From positions 2,914,001 through 2,978,000 of the forward strand of contig NZ_CP102262.1 of the NCBI RefSeq assembly GCF_025147325.1: a stretch of 64,000 nt of DNA, given 5' to 3'. The notes beneath the pieces were generated by a model. The model was not told the origin of the DNA. It did no database searches and saw only the letters and a list, made by a program, of their open reading frames with translations. The translations under genes and the position numbers were made by a program. Source of the stretch: Bacteroides stercoris ATCC 43183. GTDB taxonomy: Bacteria > Bacteroidota > Bacteroidia > Bacteroidales > Bacteroidaceae. Each line of letters opens with the position of its first letter. The stretch's first letter is position 1. Positions 24,743 to 35,222 of this stretch are shown piece by piece.

Positions 24743-26950
24743 CTAAAGCATAAGCTCCGGCTCTGCCAATCCTTTCTCCTTGCAGTACGCATATACTATT
24801 TCCAGAATGGTGTCTCCGTACTTCTCTACCCCTTTCTTCCCGAAATAAGGGATGCGGACAAGCATGTCCTTATCGGCAGGCAACAGGTTGCTGATGCCCA
24901 AAATGGCCTTTTGCTGGATGACCGTGTAGACCGGCAGCCCCAAACGGGCTGCTTCCGTGTTTCTCCAAGCCACCAGGCGGTCGTATAGTTCGGGATGCAG
25001 TACGTCCGAAGGCACTTGAACGGAAGATGCCGCCGTTTCTTTCCTTTTGCGGTCCTGCATGTTCTTCTCCACTGTATCCAGCATGCCTCTCCGCTTCAGG
25101 TCCTCTTTGCCGGAGACAGCATGCTCGCCGATAGACAGTATGGCTTTCCGCTTCAAATACCCGGCTGTGCTGAATCCGTGTTCCGTTATGTATGCCAGCA
25201 GTCTGTTTTTCAACAGGAAAAGAGTATTCAAATCCTCTTTGGCTGCGTTCAGTTGCTTCTTCAGCACCTTATTATCCGTGGCAAGAGCGCGTGGCCCTAT
25301 TAATACGGGATACAAAAGCGCCATTTCATCTTTAAAGTAACCGGCTCCCGCAACAATCCGCTCCTGCAGGGTTTCGTCCGCAGCATAGTCCTGTGCGGCG
25401 TCAATCAGGCGGTTGTACTGTATGCCGAACCTCTGCGCCACTTTTACCACCTTTTCGCGGAAACGCTCCGCCGCCTCTTTGTAGGCGGCAAGCTGCTTGG
25501 GATAGAGTTTATAAAGATGTTCATCGACCAGCCGTACATAGCGCTGCAACGCTTGTGCCAGCGGCAGGAAATCAAACAGTTCCGACAGCAGCCCGTGAAA
25601 ATAGGCACGTTGCAGTGAATGGAAGCGGTTTTCGTCCGGTTCGTTCCGGCGGGCTTCTTCCGTAAACCGGTCTACGGCACGGTCGCTGATAACAGCCTTT
25701 GCCGAAAGCGGTGCGCTGAGCACCAGGCCTTCCAGCGTCTTGCAACGGCTCAGTGCCACATACGTCTGCCCATGTGCAAAGGATGCGCTGGCATCGATAA
25801 TGGCACGCTCAAACGTAAGCCCCTGACTCTTGTGGATTGTAATGGCCCACGCCAGTTTCAGGGGAAACTGCCGGAAAGTACCTTCAATATCTTCTACAAT
25901 CTCCCTGCTCTCTTCGTCCAAGACGTATTTTGCATTTGCCCACTCCTCTTCCTGCAACAGGAAAGTATCCCCGCTGTCTTTGGCGCGTACCTCGATACTC
26001 TGGGCAGAAACGGAGGTTACCTCACCAATCATACCGTTGTAGTAGCGGTGCTCGCCGGAAGAGTCGTTCTTCACGAACATCACCTGAGCGCCTTCTTTCA
26101 GTTCGAGAACTTCGTCCGTGGGGTATGAATATTCGGGAAACTTCCCCTCGACAGTAGAGCGAAACGCATAGGTACGTCCCGGAAGCTGTTCCAGCTCGTA
26201 GCTGTTGATACGCTGCGCCTGATAGTTATGGGTGACCAGACGGATATATCCTTCCTCTTTCCGAGGCTGGAAGCCGGGGAGATAGCGGCGGTTCAGCGTT
26301 TCCAGCACCTGCGGGTCGCAATGGTTCTCACGGATGCGGTTCAGCAGTTCCAGGAAGTCTCCGTCATTCTGCCGGTATACGGTTTTAAGCTCGATGGTGC
26401 AATATTCCGTCTGCTTCAGCGCGCGGCTGGAGAAGAAATAGGGAGTGTCGTAGTACTTGCTGAGCATCTGCCATTCCTCGTCTTTCACCACGGGAGCCAA
26501 CTGCTGCAGGTCGCCAATCATCAGCAACTGCACACCGCCAAACGGTTTGTAGGGGTCGCGGTAGCGGCGGAGCATTTCATCTACCGCATCCAGCAAGTCG
26601 GCGCGTACCATACTGATTTCATCAATCACCAGCAGATCCATGCTGCGTATGATATTGATTTTCTCCTTACCGAAACGGAAGCGGTAGCTTGCCTTTCCAT
26701 TCGTGCTGAACGAGCTTTCGGGCACATAAGGTGCAAACGGAATCTGAAAGAACGAATGGATGGTAACACCGCCGGCATTGATGGCCGCTATGCCGGTGGG
26801 CGCAACGACTACCATACGTTTGGGACTTTCCTGCTTAAGCTTGCGCAAAAAAGTAGTTTTACCGGTTCCGGCTTTGCCTGTCAGAAAAAGATGAGTGCCT
26901 GTACTTTCGATGAATTGCCACGCAAGCGCTGATTCGGGGTTCTGCTCCAT
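24743..26950 (-). CDS. PIF1/RecD-like helicase with C-terminal HRDC-type domain
   Basis: 735 residues. SF1 motifs: Walker A LTGKAGTGKTTFLRKL (about 24-38), PTGIAAINAGGVTIHSFF (motif Ia), Walker B LLVIDEISMVRADLLD, GDLQQLAPV (motif III) and, near the end of the core, WAITIHKSQGLTFERAI and YVALSRCKTLEG. The last 80 residues (HPELYDRLVAWRNTEAARLG onward) resemble an HRDC or helix-hairpin nucleic acid-binding module. It unwinds DNA in repair or recombination; PIF1-like proteins of this layout are widespread in Bacteroidetes core genomes. It is monocistronic in appearance. Confidence 0.9.
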   Translation of the reverse strand: MEQNPESALAWQFIESTGTHLFLTGKAGTGKTTFLRKLKQESPKRMVVVAPTGIAAINAGGVTIHSFFQIPFAPYVPESSFSTNGKASYRFRFGKEKINIIRSMDLLVIDEISMVRADLLDAVDEMLRRYRDPYKPFGGVQLLMIGDLQQLAPVVKDEEWQMLSKYYDTPYFFSSRALKQTEYCTIELKTVYRQNDGDFLELLNRIRENHCDPQVLETLNRRYLPGFQPRKEEGYIRLVTHNYQAQRINSYELEQLPGRTYAFRSTVEGKFPEYSYPTDEVLELKEGAQVMFVKNDSSGEHRYYNGMIGEVTSVSAQSIEVRAKDSGDTFLLQEEEWANAKYVLDEESREIVEDIEGTFRQFPLKLAWAITIHKSQGLTFERAIIDASASFAHGQTYVALSRCKTLEGLVLSAPLSAKAVISDRAVDRFTEEARRNEPDENRFHSLQRAYFHGLLSELFDFLPLAQALQRYVRLVDEHLYKLYPKQLAAYKEAAERFREKVVKVAQRFGIQYNRLIDAAQDYAADETLQERIVAGAGYFKDEMALLYPVLIGPRALATDNKVLKKQLNAAKEDLNTLFLLKNRLLAYITEHGFSTAGYLKRKAILSIGEHAVSGKEDLKRRGMLDTVEKNMQDRKRKETAASSVQVPSDVLHPELYDRLVAWRNTEAARLGLPVYTVIQQKAILGISNLLPADKDMLVRIPYFGKKGVEKYGDTILEIVYAYCKEKGLAEPELML

Positions 26951-27100
26951 TGTTCTTTTCGGTTTATTTTAGAACGGTAAAGGTAGTACAAATAAACCAA
27001 GGAAAAGAAAAACCGGCCGAATGTTTTTTGCCGCACGGACGGCATCCTTAAAAAAAGAGAATGTGTGTCAAAACTAAAGTCCGCTTACTATGGGTTTCTT

Positions 27101-27196
27101 TTTTAGGCACGGATTACACGGAAAACACGGATTTCACAGAAAAAGAATAAAGAAAATCTGTGAAATCCGTGTTTTCCGTGTAATCCGTGCCTAAAA
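27101..27196. repeat. Large perfect hairpin with 40-bp arms downstream of atpG
   Basis: 27101-27140 is perfectly complementary to 27157-27196, with a 16-nt A-rich loop. Pairing resumes just outside (GGTTTCTT against GAAACC), and TGTGTCA / TGACACA lie further out. The arm is itself repetitive: CACGGA recurs three times at 9-bp spacing. No U-run follows on the minus strand, so it is not a classic intrinsic terminator. It fills the 296-bp gap between the helicase promoter side and the end of the atp operon. It could be a MITE or an mRNA 3'-end stabiliser. Confidence 0.85.
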
Positions 27197-27246
27197 GAAA
27201 CCGTCAAGTGTATTCTGACACATCTCCTTGTTTCCTGCCGGAAAAA

Positions 27247-28131
27247 TTATTTCATACTGCCGCCAATAATGTCCAGCAGCTCATTCGTAATCGCCTGCTG
27301 GCGGCTCTTGTTGTATTGCTTCGTCAAGTCCTGAATCAGCTCATTGGCATTGTCCGTGGCAGCCTGCATGGCAAGCATACGTGCCGCGTGCTCGGAAGTG
27401 TTCGAATCCAACAAGACCGTATAAATCTTCTGGCTCAACACTTTAGGAAGAAGCTCGGCCACCAGTTGGGAAGCAGAGGGTTCTACAATATAATCATTGT
27501 TGAAACTGCTTTTTCCGACAGTCCCGGTTGCTTCTTCGGCTACCTTGCCCAAGTCGATGGGCAGATAGTTGTCTCTCGTCAGCACTTGCGAGCCCATAGA
27601 CTTGAAATGATGATAAATCAGCTCCACCTTGTCGATGCGCCCTTCAAGGAACTCTTTCATCAGGTGCCCGGCAAGCTCATAAGCCTGCACATACGAAGGC
27701 TTGTCGGCCATTTCCTGATAACTGCCTTGCGGCTCATATCCCAATTTCTTTACAGCTTCTTCCACTTTCTTGCCTACGGGATACACCAGGATATTCTCCT
27801 TGCCCAGCGACCGGTAATCTTCCAATGTACGCTCCAGCATCTTTGCCACGTTGGAGTTGAAAGCGCCGCATAAAGATGAATTGGACGAGAATGCCACAAT
27901 TGCCACCTTCCCTACCGGACGCTCCTCGGTATAGGGAGACTCTACCGTAACATCCGTACTCAGGAAGTTTGTCAGAATCTCGTTCAGCTTCCGTTGATAG
28001 GGCAGCATATTCTCAATCCGCCCCTGTGCCTTATGCAGCTTGGCGGACGCCACCATCTTCATCGCCGAAGTTATCTGACGCGTACTCTTGACGGAGCTTA
28101 TTCTATTTTTTACCTCTTTCAGTGAAGCCAT
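27247..28131 (-). CDS. atpG: ATP synthase gamma subunit
   Basis: 294 residues. The N-terminal helix MASLKEVKNRISSVKSTRQI and MKMVASAKLHKAQ, and the C-terminal helix with AARMLAMQAATDNANELI and KQYNKSRQQAITNELLDI form the rotating coiled coil of F1. It is the last gene of the nine-gene minus-strand operon and lies 55 nt after atpA. A large hairpin follows its stop. Confidence 0.97.
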   Translation of the reverse strand: MASLKEVKNRISSVKSTRQITSAMKMVASAKLHKAQGRIENMLPYQRKLNEILTNFLSTDVTVESPYTEERPVGKVAIVAFSSNSSLCGAFNSNVAKMLERTLEDYRSLGKENILVYPVGKKVEEAVKKLGYEPQGSYQEMADKPSYVQAYELAGHLMKEFLEGRIDKVELIYHHFKSMGSQVLTRDNYLPIDLGKVAEEATGTVGKSSFNNDYIVEPSASQLVAELLPKVLSQKIYTVLLDSNTSEHAARMLAMQAATDNANELIQDLTKQYNKSRQQAITNELLDIIGGSMK

Positions 28132-28186
28132 TTCATATAGTGATTAGGGGTTAGTGATTAGCGGTTAGGGGTTGCCTAACTGCCAT

Positions 28187-29773
28187 CTACATAAATTGCT
28201 TGGCTGCCTTTGCCGCCGTCTCTTCTATCTTCTTGCAGACATTGTCATCGATGACACCCGACTTCAACACATCGAGCACCTCCATCTGATAATCTCTTTC
28301 AAGGAATTCGAGGAAACTGCGTTCAAACTCATTCACCTTGTCCAAAGGCACATCCTTCAGCAAACCGTGCGTGCCACAATAAAGAATGGCAATCTGCTTC
28401 TCTACAGGCATCGGACTGTACTGGGGCTGTACCAGCAAACGGGTATTCTTCTGGCCCTTGTCGATGGTGAGCGCAGTAACCGGGTCCATATCGCCGCTGA
28501 ACTTGGTGAATGCTTCCAGTTCGCGATACTGTGCCTGGTCTATCTTCAACGTACCCGCCACCTTCTTCATTGCCTTAATCTGGGCGTTACCGCCTACACG
28601 GCTCACGGAGATACCTACGTCGATAGCCGGACGGTTGCCCTGGTTGAAGAGGTTGGTGTCGAGGAATATCTGTCCGTCGGTAATGGAGATTACGTTTGTA
28701 GGGATGTAAGCCGACACGTCGCCCGCCTGCGTTTCGATAATGGGAAGCGCCGTCAATGAGCCGCCGCCCTTCACTCTGCCTTTCAGGCTTTCGGGCAGGT
28801 CGTTCATCTCGCGTGCCACTTCTTCCTGGTTGATAATCTTCGCCGCACGCTCCAGCAGACGGGAGTGCAGGTAGAAGATGTCGCCCGGATAGGCTTCACG
28901 TCCGGACGGACGGCGCAAAATCAAGGATACCTCACGATACGCCACGGCCTGCTTGGACAGGTCGTCATAAACAACCAGCGCATGACGGCCGGTATCGCGG
29001 AAATACTCACCGATTGCAGCGCCGGCAAACGGGGCGTAATACTGCAACGCAGCCGGGTCGCCCGCCGTAGCTGCCACAACGATGGTGTAATCCATCGCAC
29101 CGTTCTCGCGCAGTGTATTTACGATAGATGCTACCGTAGAACCTTTCTGGCCGATAGCTACGTAGATACAGTATACGGGGTCGCCTGCGTCGTAGTTGGC
29201 ACGCTGGTTAATGATGGTATCGATGGCAATCGCGGTCTTACCCGTCTGACGGTCGCCGATAATCAGCTCACGCTGCCCGCGGCCGATAGGAATCATGGCA
29301 TCGACAGCCTTCAGACCGGTCTGCAACGGCTGGTTTACCGGCTGACGGTAAATAACGCCCGGAGCTTTACGCTCCAACGGCATTTCGCAAAGCTCGCCGC
29401 CTATCAGCCCCTTGCCGTCCAACGGTTCGCCCAACGGGTCGATAACACGTCCCAACATACCCTCGCCTACCATAATGGAAGCAATACGCTTGGTACGTTT
29501 CACCACGAAGCCTTCCTTGATTTTATCCGTAGGGCCTAACAACACAGCACCTACGTTATCTTCTTCAAGGTTCATCACGATGGCTTTGATACCGTTGTCA
29601 AACTCCAGCAACTCGTTTGCTTCGGCATTACGCAACCCGTAGATACGCGCCACGCCATCGCTGACTTGCAGCACCGTACCGATTTCATCCAGTTGCACGC
29701 GGGTGTCGATGCCTTCCAACTGTTTGCGCAGAATATCGGAGACTTCGCTTACTTTTATATTTTCAGACAACAT
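28187..29773 (-). CDS. atpA: ATP synthase alpha subunit
   Basis: 528 residues from the ATG at 29773 ([20 protein letters not shown]); four codons upstream there is only a TTG. The non-catalytic nucleotide site has [15 protein letters not shown] near residue 170, and the family signature [16 protein letters not shown] lies near 365. It forms the F1 hexamer with beta. The order beta-epsilon-orf-a-c-b-delta-alpha-gamma, instead of the E. coli order, is typical of Bacteroidetes. Confidence 0.98.
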   Translation of the reverse strand: MLSENIKVSEVSDILRKQLEGIDTRVQLDEIGTVLQVSDGVARIYGLRNAEANELLEFDNGIKAIVMNLEEDNVGAVLLGPTDKIKEGFVVKRTKRIASIMVGEGMLGRVIDPLGEPLDGKGLIGGELCEMPLERKAPGVIYRQPVNQPLQTGLKAVDAMIPIGRGQRELIIGDRQTGKTAIAIDTIINQRANYDAGDPVYCIYVAIGQKGSTVASIVNTLRENGAMDYTIVVAATAGDPAALQYYAPFAGAAIGEYFRDTGRHALVVYDDLSKQAVAYREVSLILRRPSGREAYPGDIFYLHSRLLERAAKIINQEEVAREMNDLPESLKGRVKGGGSLTALPIIETQAGDVSAYIPTNVISITDGQIFLDTNLFNQGNRPAIDVGISVSRVGGNAQIKAMKKVAGTLKIDQAQYRELEAFTKFSGDMDPVTALTIDKGQKNTRLLVQPQYSPMPVEKQIAILYCGTHGLLKDVPLDKVNEFERSFLEFLERDYQMEVLDVLKSGVIDDNVCKKIEETAAKAAKQFM

Positions 29774-29835
29774 TTTATTTAGCAATTAATGTTTAGTGAT
29801 TAATGATCGGTATTCGGTTATATCACTAACCACTG

Positions 29836-30396
29836 TTATACAATTCTTCTGTTCTTATCAATGAACTGCTGTTTCACTCTCTTTAGCTGGGTAGCAATAC
29901 TGGCATCCAGACGGAAATCGTTGATGTCGAATATGAATCCGCCTTCGATTGAAGGGTCAACATCGGTCTGTAACTCCATTTTGGCATGTAGCAAATGGGA
30001 AGCGCTATTTCGGATGCGTTCCCAAATCTCACGACTTACGGGTACGGCAGTCGTCAGTTTCGCTACACCGATATGTCTGCTCTTTCTGTATAAGTCCAGA
30101 TAGCTCAAACAGATATATTGCAGAAATGCCTCACGCCTGTTTTTTAATATCAGCGTAACGAAACGGGACAATTCCTGCCCGGCAGGAGCATCCCCCACTG
30201 CTGCGGTACAGATAAGCGAGAATTTCTCCTGTACCGGCAGTACAGGGTTCTCCAATGCCGCACGCAAATCAGGATGCTTCTCGAAACTCCTGCTCAACGT
30301 GCGCATTTCCGTATACAGCCTGTCTTCCGTACCCGTGCTCTTGGCATACTCCATGAGAGCCTTTGCATACCGCATCGAAACAATTCCTATATCCAT
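29836..30396 (-). CDS. atpH: ATP synthase delta subunit
   Basis: 186 residues. It opens MDIGIVSMRYAKALMEYAK, the classic delta start (RYAKAL), with the conserved C-terminal segment DPSIEGGFIFDINDFRLDAS. Delta joins the top of F1 to the b-subunit stalk. It sits between atpF (18-nt gap) and atpA in the operon. Length is close to the usual 175-185. Confidence 0.94.
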   Translation of the reverse strand: MDIGIVSMRYAKALMEYAKSTGTEDRLYTEMRTLSRSFEKHPDLRAALENPVLPVQEKFSLICTAAVGDAPAGQELSRFVTLILKNRREAFLQYICLSYLDLYRKSRHIGVAKLTTAVPVSREIWERIRNSASHLLHAKMELQTDVDPSIEGGFIFDINDFRLDASIATQLKRVKQQFIDKNRRIV

Positions 30397-30414
30397 TTTT
30401 CCAAAGATTAATGA

Positions 30415-30915
30415 TTAGCGATTGGCCGTCAGCATTTCATCCAGCATACGGTCAATCATTTCCATCTGGTCTTGCTCTTTGTCCAGATTATGACGGATTA
30501 TCTTCTCCGCAATATCTACCGATAGTACAGCAACCTGACGGCGGATATCACGGATAGCTTCTTCCTTCTCTTGCTGAATCTGCTGTTTCACATCATCCAG
30601 CTCTTTCTGTGCAAGGGCTTCGGCATGTTTACGCGCCTCGACAATAATCTTGTCACGCTCGTGCATTGCTTCCCGCATGATGCGCCCCTGCTCCTTGTTT
30701 GCAGCAGCAATCAACGCATCACTCTCCTCTTTCAGTTTGGCGAGCTGGGCGTTTGCCTGACGTGCCACTTCCAGCGACTGGTCTATGTAGGCCCTACGCT
30801 CTTCCACCATTTTCGTAATGACGGGAAAGCCGTATTTGGCCAGTACCACAAAAACCACGCCGAATGAAAGGAGCATCCAGAACAGCAGACCACTATCAGG
30901 TAATAACAATGACAT
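30415..30915 (-). CDS. atpF: ATP synthase b subunit
   Basis: 166 residues. One N-terminal transmembrane helix (about 7-27, [20 protein letters not shown]) is followed by a long charged helix ([19 protein letters not shown] to the end) that forms the peripheral stalk. It anchors delta and alpha to the membrane sector. It is 12 nt from the atpE stop region in the same operon; there is one b gene, so a homodimer is expected. Confidence 0.95.
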   Translation of the reverse strand: MSLLLPDSGLLFWMLLSFGVVFVVLAKYGFPVITKMVEERRAYIDQSLEVARQANAQLAKLKEESDALIAAANKEQGRIMREAMHERDKIIVEARKHAEALAQKELDDVKQQIQQEKEEAIRDIRRQVAVLSVDIAEKIIRHNLDKEQDQMEMIDRMLDEMLTANR

Positions 30916-30927
30916 AATTTAAATTTT

Positions 30928-31197
<270 letters not shown>

Positions 31198-31248
31198 TTA
31201 AATTGTTATTTTATTAATGTTTATATTCCAGATAATCTTATCATTTTC

Positions 31249-32424
31249 TCATTTTATTGCCTTCTTCTCACCGGCTTTCTCCGTGTGCTCTTCCTGTGCC
31301 AGACCGATAAACACCGCCGACAGCATGGTAAACACATACGCCTGGATAAAGGCCACCAGCAATTCCAATCCGTTCATAAAGATATTGAACAGCACCGAAG
31401 CTACCGTCAGCGAACCGTTCAAGGCAGGCCCCATACTCGCCGATATGAATATCAGACATGTAAGCACCAGCATCGCCATGTGTCCTGCCAGCATATTGGC
31501 AAAAAGACGTATCATCAAGGCAAACGGCTTCGTAAAGATTCCGAAGAACTCGATAAACGGCATCATGGGCACAGGCACTTTCAGCCACCAGGGCACATCG
31601 GGCCAGAAAATATCTTTCCAATATGCCTTGGTTCCGAAAATATTAACGGCAAGGAATGTGCAAACGGCCAGCACCATTGTAATTGCAATGTTACCGGTGA
31701 CATTTGCCCCGCCCGGAAACACCGGAATCAATCCCATAAGGTTGTTTATGAAGATAAAGAAGAATGCAGTAAGCAAGTAAGGGGCAAACTTACGGTACTT
31801 CGGTCCTACACAGCTCTTTATGACATCATCATTCACCATCATAATGAACATCTCCATAAACCCGACGAAACCGCCCGGAGCCGCACTGTCCTGAGGATGC
31901 CTGCGATACCAGCGGGCAACGCTCAGTACAATGACTATCAATAATACACTGTTGATGAGCAATGCCAGCGTAACCTTCGTAATGGATATATCCCACGGGC
32001 GCACCTCATTGCCTGCTGCATCGTGCTCCACCAGTTTTCCTTCGTACTTGCTGCCTTCCGGAGCAATGGAAAGTCCCTCGTAACTGCCTCCGTTCTCCTC
32101 CAGACGGGAAGAAAGGAATACGTGCCACCCCGTTGTGCCGCTATATACAATGACGGGCAACGGAATGATAACCTTCGTTTCTCCGAAATCGGTGATGTGC
32201 CATTCGTACGAATCGCCGATATGCCCGAACACGATTTCCTTTACGTCTACCGTATTCTCCTCTTGCTCGGCAGGAGTCACATCGTCACGTTGGGCCATGC
32301 TGTCGAGTTCGGCCACAAGGCCGTTTTGCGCTGCGGGAATACTGTCGGCCTGCATAGAAACGGCAGGTAATGATAACCCACATGCCAGCAATACTCCGGT
32401 TAGTATGTTACGCAATTGTTTCAT
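31249..32424 (-). CDS. atpB: ATP synthase a subunit, long Bacteroidetes form
   Basis: 391 residues, much longer than the usual 240-270. A signal-like N-terminus (about 1-25, LLACGLSLPAVSMQAD) and a periplasmic region of about 120 residues precede the membrane part. The proton-path helix includes PFALMIRLFANMLAGHMAML, with the essential Arg in MIRLFANM, and the last helices have LLVAFIQAYVFTMLSAVFIG. It forms the stator half-channels with the c ring. The start overlaps the preceding small membrane gene by 17 nt. Confidence 0.96.
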   Translation of the reverse strand: MKQLRNILTGVLLACGLSLPAVSMQADSIPAAQNGLVAELDSMAQRDDVTPAEQEENTVDVKEIVFGHIGDSYEWHITDFGETKVIIPLPVIVYSGTTGWHVFLSSRLEENGGSYEGLSIAPEGSKYEGKLVEHDAAGNEVRPWDISITKVTLALLINSVLLIVIVLSVARWYRRHPQDSAAPGGFVGFMEMFIMMVNDDVIKSCVGPKYRKFAPYLLTAFFFIFINNLMGLIPVFPGGANVTGNIAITMVLAVCTFLAVNIFGTKAYWKDIFWPDVPWWLKVPVPMMPFIEFFGIFTKPFALMIRLFANMLAGHMAMLVLTCLIFISASMGPALNGSLTVASVLFNIFMNGLELLVAFIQAYVFTMLSAVFIGLAQEEHTEKAGEKKAIK

Positions 32425-32833
32425 TTTCTTGTCTCTTTTTCTTTTTCAGCTTCCGGTTCATTTCAAAAGTGAAGAAAAACCAGGAGTCATAAGTCAAATA
32501 TATCAGATAGTTAGCGATGAACGTCAACAGGAACTCTTTTGCTTCCTCACGCACTGCAACGCAATACACCAGCATCACAATAATAGATGCAAGCATCCGC
32601 ATAACACGCATCAGCAGATATATCTGCAACATCCGCCCCGGCATCCGGTAACGGCAGCTTTCAACCATGTTTATCATAAACACGCCGAAAACAAGGAAGA
32701 AGGCAGGTATCAGCGGATAACCGCCGAAATAGTGGTGCGGGAATACCGAATAATAAACCCATCCGCCTATGCCGCCCACCAATACCGTTAGAAGCGCCAC
32801 TTGCCACAAATAGTTCCGTTTTGTTATACTCAC
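32408..32833 (-). CDS. Small membrane protein of the atp operon (AtpI-like position)
   Basis: 141 residues with about four hydrophobic segments (about 10-30, 40-60, 72-95, 103-122) and a Lys-rich tail (NRKLKKKKRQ). It begins at a GTG; no ATG exists before residue 56. Between atpC and atpB, it holds the place of AtpI/UncI-like assembly factors, and Bacteroidetes operons regularly have such a gene here. Sequence similarity to AtpI is not evident by eye, so a role in c-ring assembly is inferred from position only. Confidence 0.7.
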   Translation of the reverse strand: MSITKRNYLWQVALLTVLVGGIGGWVYYSVFPHHYFGGYPLIPAFFLVFGVFMINMVESCRYRMPGRMLQIYLLMRVMRMLASIIVMLVYCVAVREEAKEFLLTFIANYLIYLTYDSWFFFTFEMNRKLKKKKRQENETIA

Positions 32834-32867
32834 ATCAATCCGATTTAAGGTTGGTAATCAAAAAGAG

Positions 32868-33113
32868 TCAGTCTATACAAACCGAAACTCTGTTGCTGTT
32901 CATCTCTACAAAACCGCCATGAATATCCAGTGCACGTTCTTCGCCGTCTTTCGTTACATAAGCCAGCGTACCTGCTTTCAACGACGATACAATGGGTGCA
33001 TGTTGCACCAGAATAGTAAACGAGCCAAGCGTACCCGGCAATGTTACACTATCTACTTCGCCTGTGAAGATTTCCTTTTCCGGCGATACAATATCCAAAT
33101 GCAGTCCTTTCAT
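32868..33113 (-). CDS. atpC: ATP synthase epsilon subunit, short form
   Basis: 81 residues, covering only the N-terminal beta-sandwich: LHLDIVSPEKEIFTGEVDSV, LPGTLGSFTILVQHAPIVS and the end HGGFVEMNSNRVSVCID. The C-terminal helical hairpin of canonical epsilon (total about 135), which inhibits ATP hydrolysis and senses ATP, is absent. The short form is normal in Bacteroidetes. It couples gamma to the c ring. It lies 20 nt after atpD. Confidence 0.94.
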   Translation of the reverse strand: MKGLHLDIVSPEKEIFTGEVDSVTLPGTLGSFTILVQHAPIVSSLKAGTLAYVTKDGEERALDIHGGFVEMNSNRVSVCID

Positions 33114-33133
33114 CTTTATAGTCTACTGAATTT

Positions 33134-34672
<1,539 letters not shown>

Positions 34673-34824
34673 CTATTTTCCTAATTATTTCCAGTAAAAT
34701 TGTAAGTCGCTGCATGGAATCTTCCATCAGTCATGTCGCGTCTTTCATCGTCCAAATTCACTTGCTCTACTAACATTCGCGCCAGACTGTTTGTTCATTC
34801 AAAATAGTTACATAAACAACTTCG

Positions 34825-34832
34825 CAAATGTA
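34825..34832 (-). promoter_or_regulatory. -7 box of the atp operon
   Basis: Minus-strand TACATTTG (34832 to 34825), an exact TAnnTTTG match. No TTG at the expected -33. The start codon is about 170 bp downstream, implying a long leader for the operon. Confidence 0.45.
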
Positions 34833-34913
34833 TAAACAAATCACGTCTAATTGTTCTCCTTAAAAGCATTTTTTCTATAAATTACACTATTTTGAACGAT
34901 TAATACTACAATG

Positions 34914-34928
34914 GGAACAATTTGTTCC
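34914..34928. promoter_or_regulatory. Palindrome upstream of the atp promoter
   Basis: GGAACAATTTGTTCC has perfect 7-bp arms around one base, centred about 90 bp upstream of the atp -7 box. It looks like an activator or repressor site; no regulator can be named. Confidence 0.35.
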
Positions 34929-34993
34929 ACACATAATAACGTTGGTTAACAATCGGTAATGCACCTAATCATAAAAAGCCATCCGTATTCTCC

Positions 34994-35028
34994 TAAAAAA
35001 TAAGCCCTGTCTCGCGACAAGGCTTATT
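34994..35028 (-). terminator. Terminator of galE
   Basis: AATAAGCC (34999-35006) pairs with GGCTTATT (35021-35028), with inner TGTC/GACA pairing and a TCGC loop; on the minus strand the stem is followed by a T-run (34999-34994). It lies about 195 bp after the galE stop. Confidence 0.75.
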
Positions 35029-35156
35029 CACAACACAAACACAAAATAAAACACGACAAAACTACTATGCAATCTTACCTGTCTATGCCGGGGAGGCATA
35101 TGTACTAATTACGGATATTCACATATACATAAGCAGCATCAGGCCGATTTGCATGT

Positions 35157-35188
35157 AATAAACAAATGCGGGGAAGCATTTGTTTATT
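35157..35188. repeat. 13-bp perfect hairpin after galE
   Basis: AATAAACAAATGC (35157-35169) and GCATTTGTTTATT (35176-35188) enclose the loop GGGGAA. A smaller hairpin with a similar loop (TATGCC GGGGA GGCATA) stands about 75 bp to the left. Neither has a clear U-run on the minus strand. They may form a structured galE 3' UTR. Confidence 0.6.
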
Positions 35189-35222
35189 TTCTGTATGTTA
35201 ATAAAGTTTAAAATCATTATTC

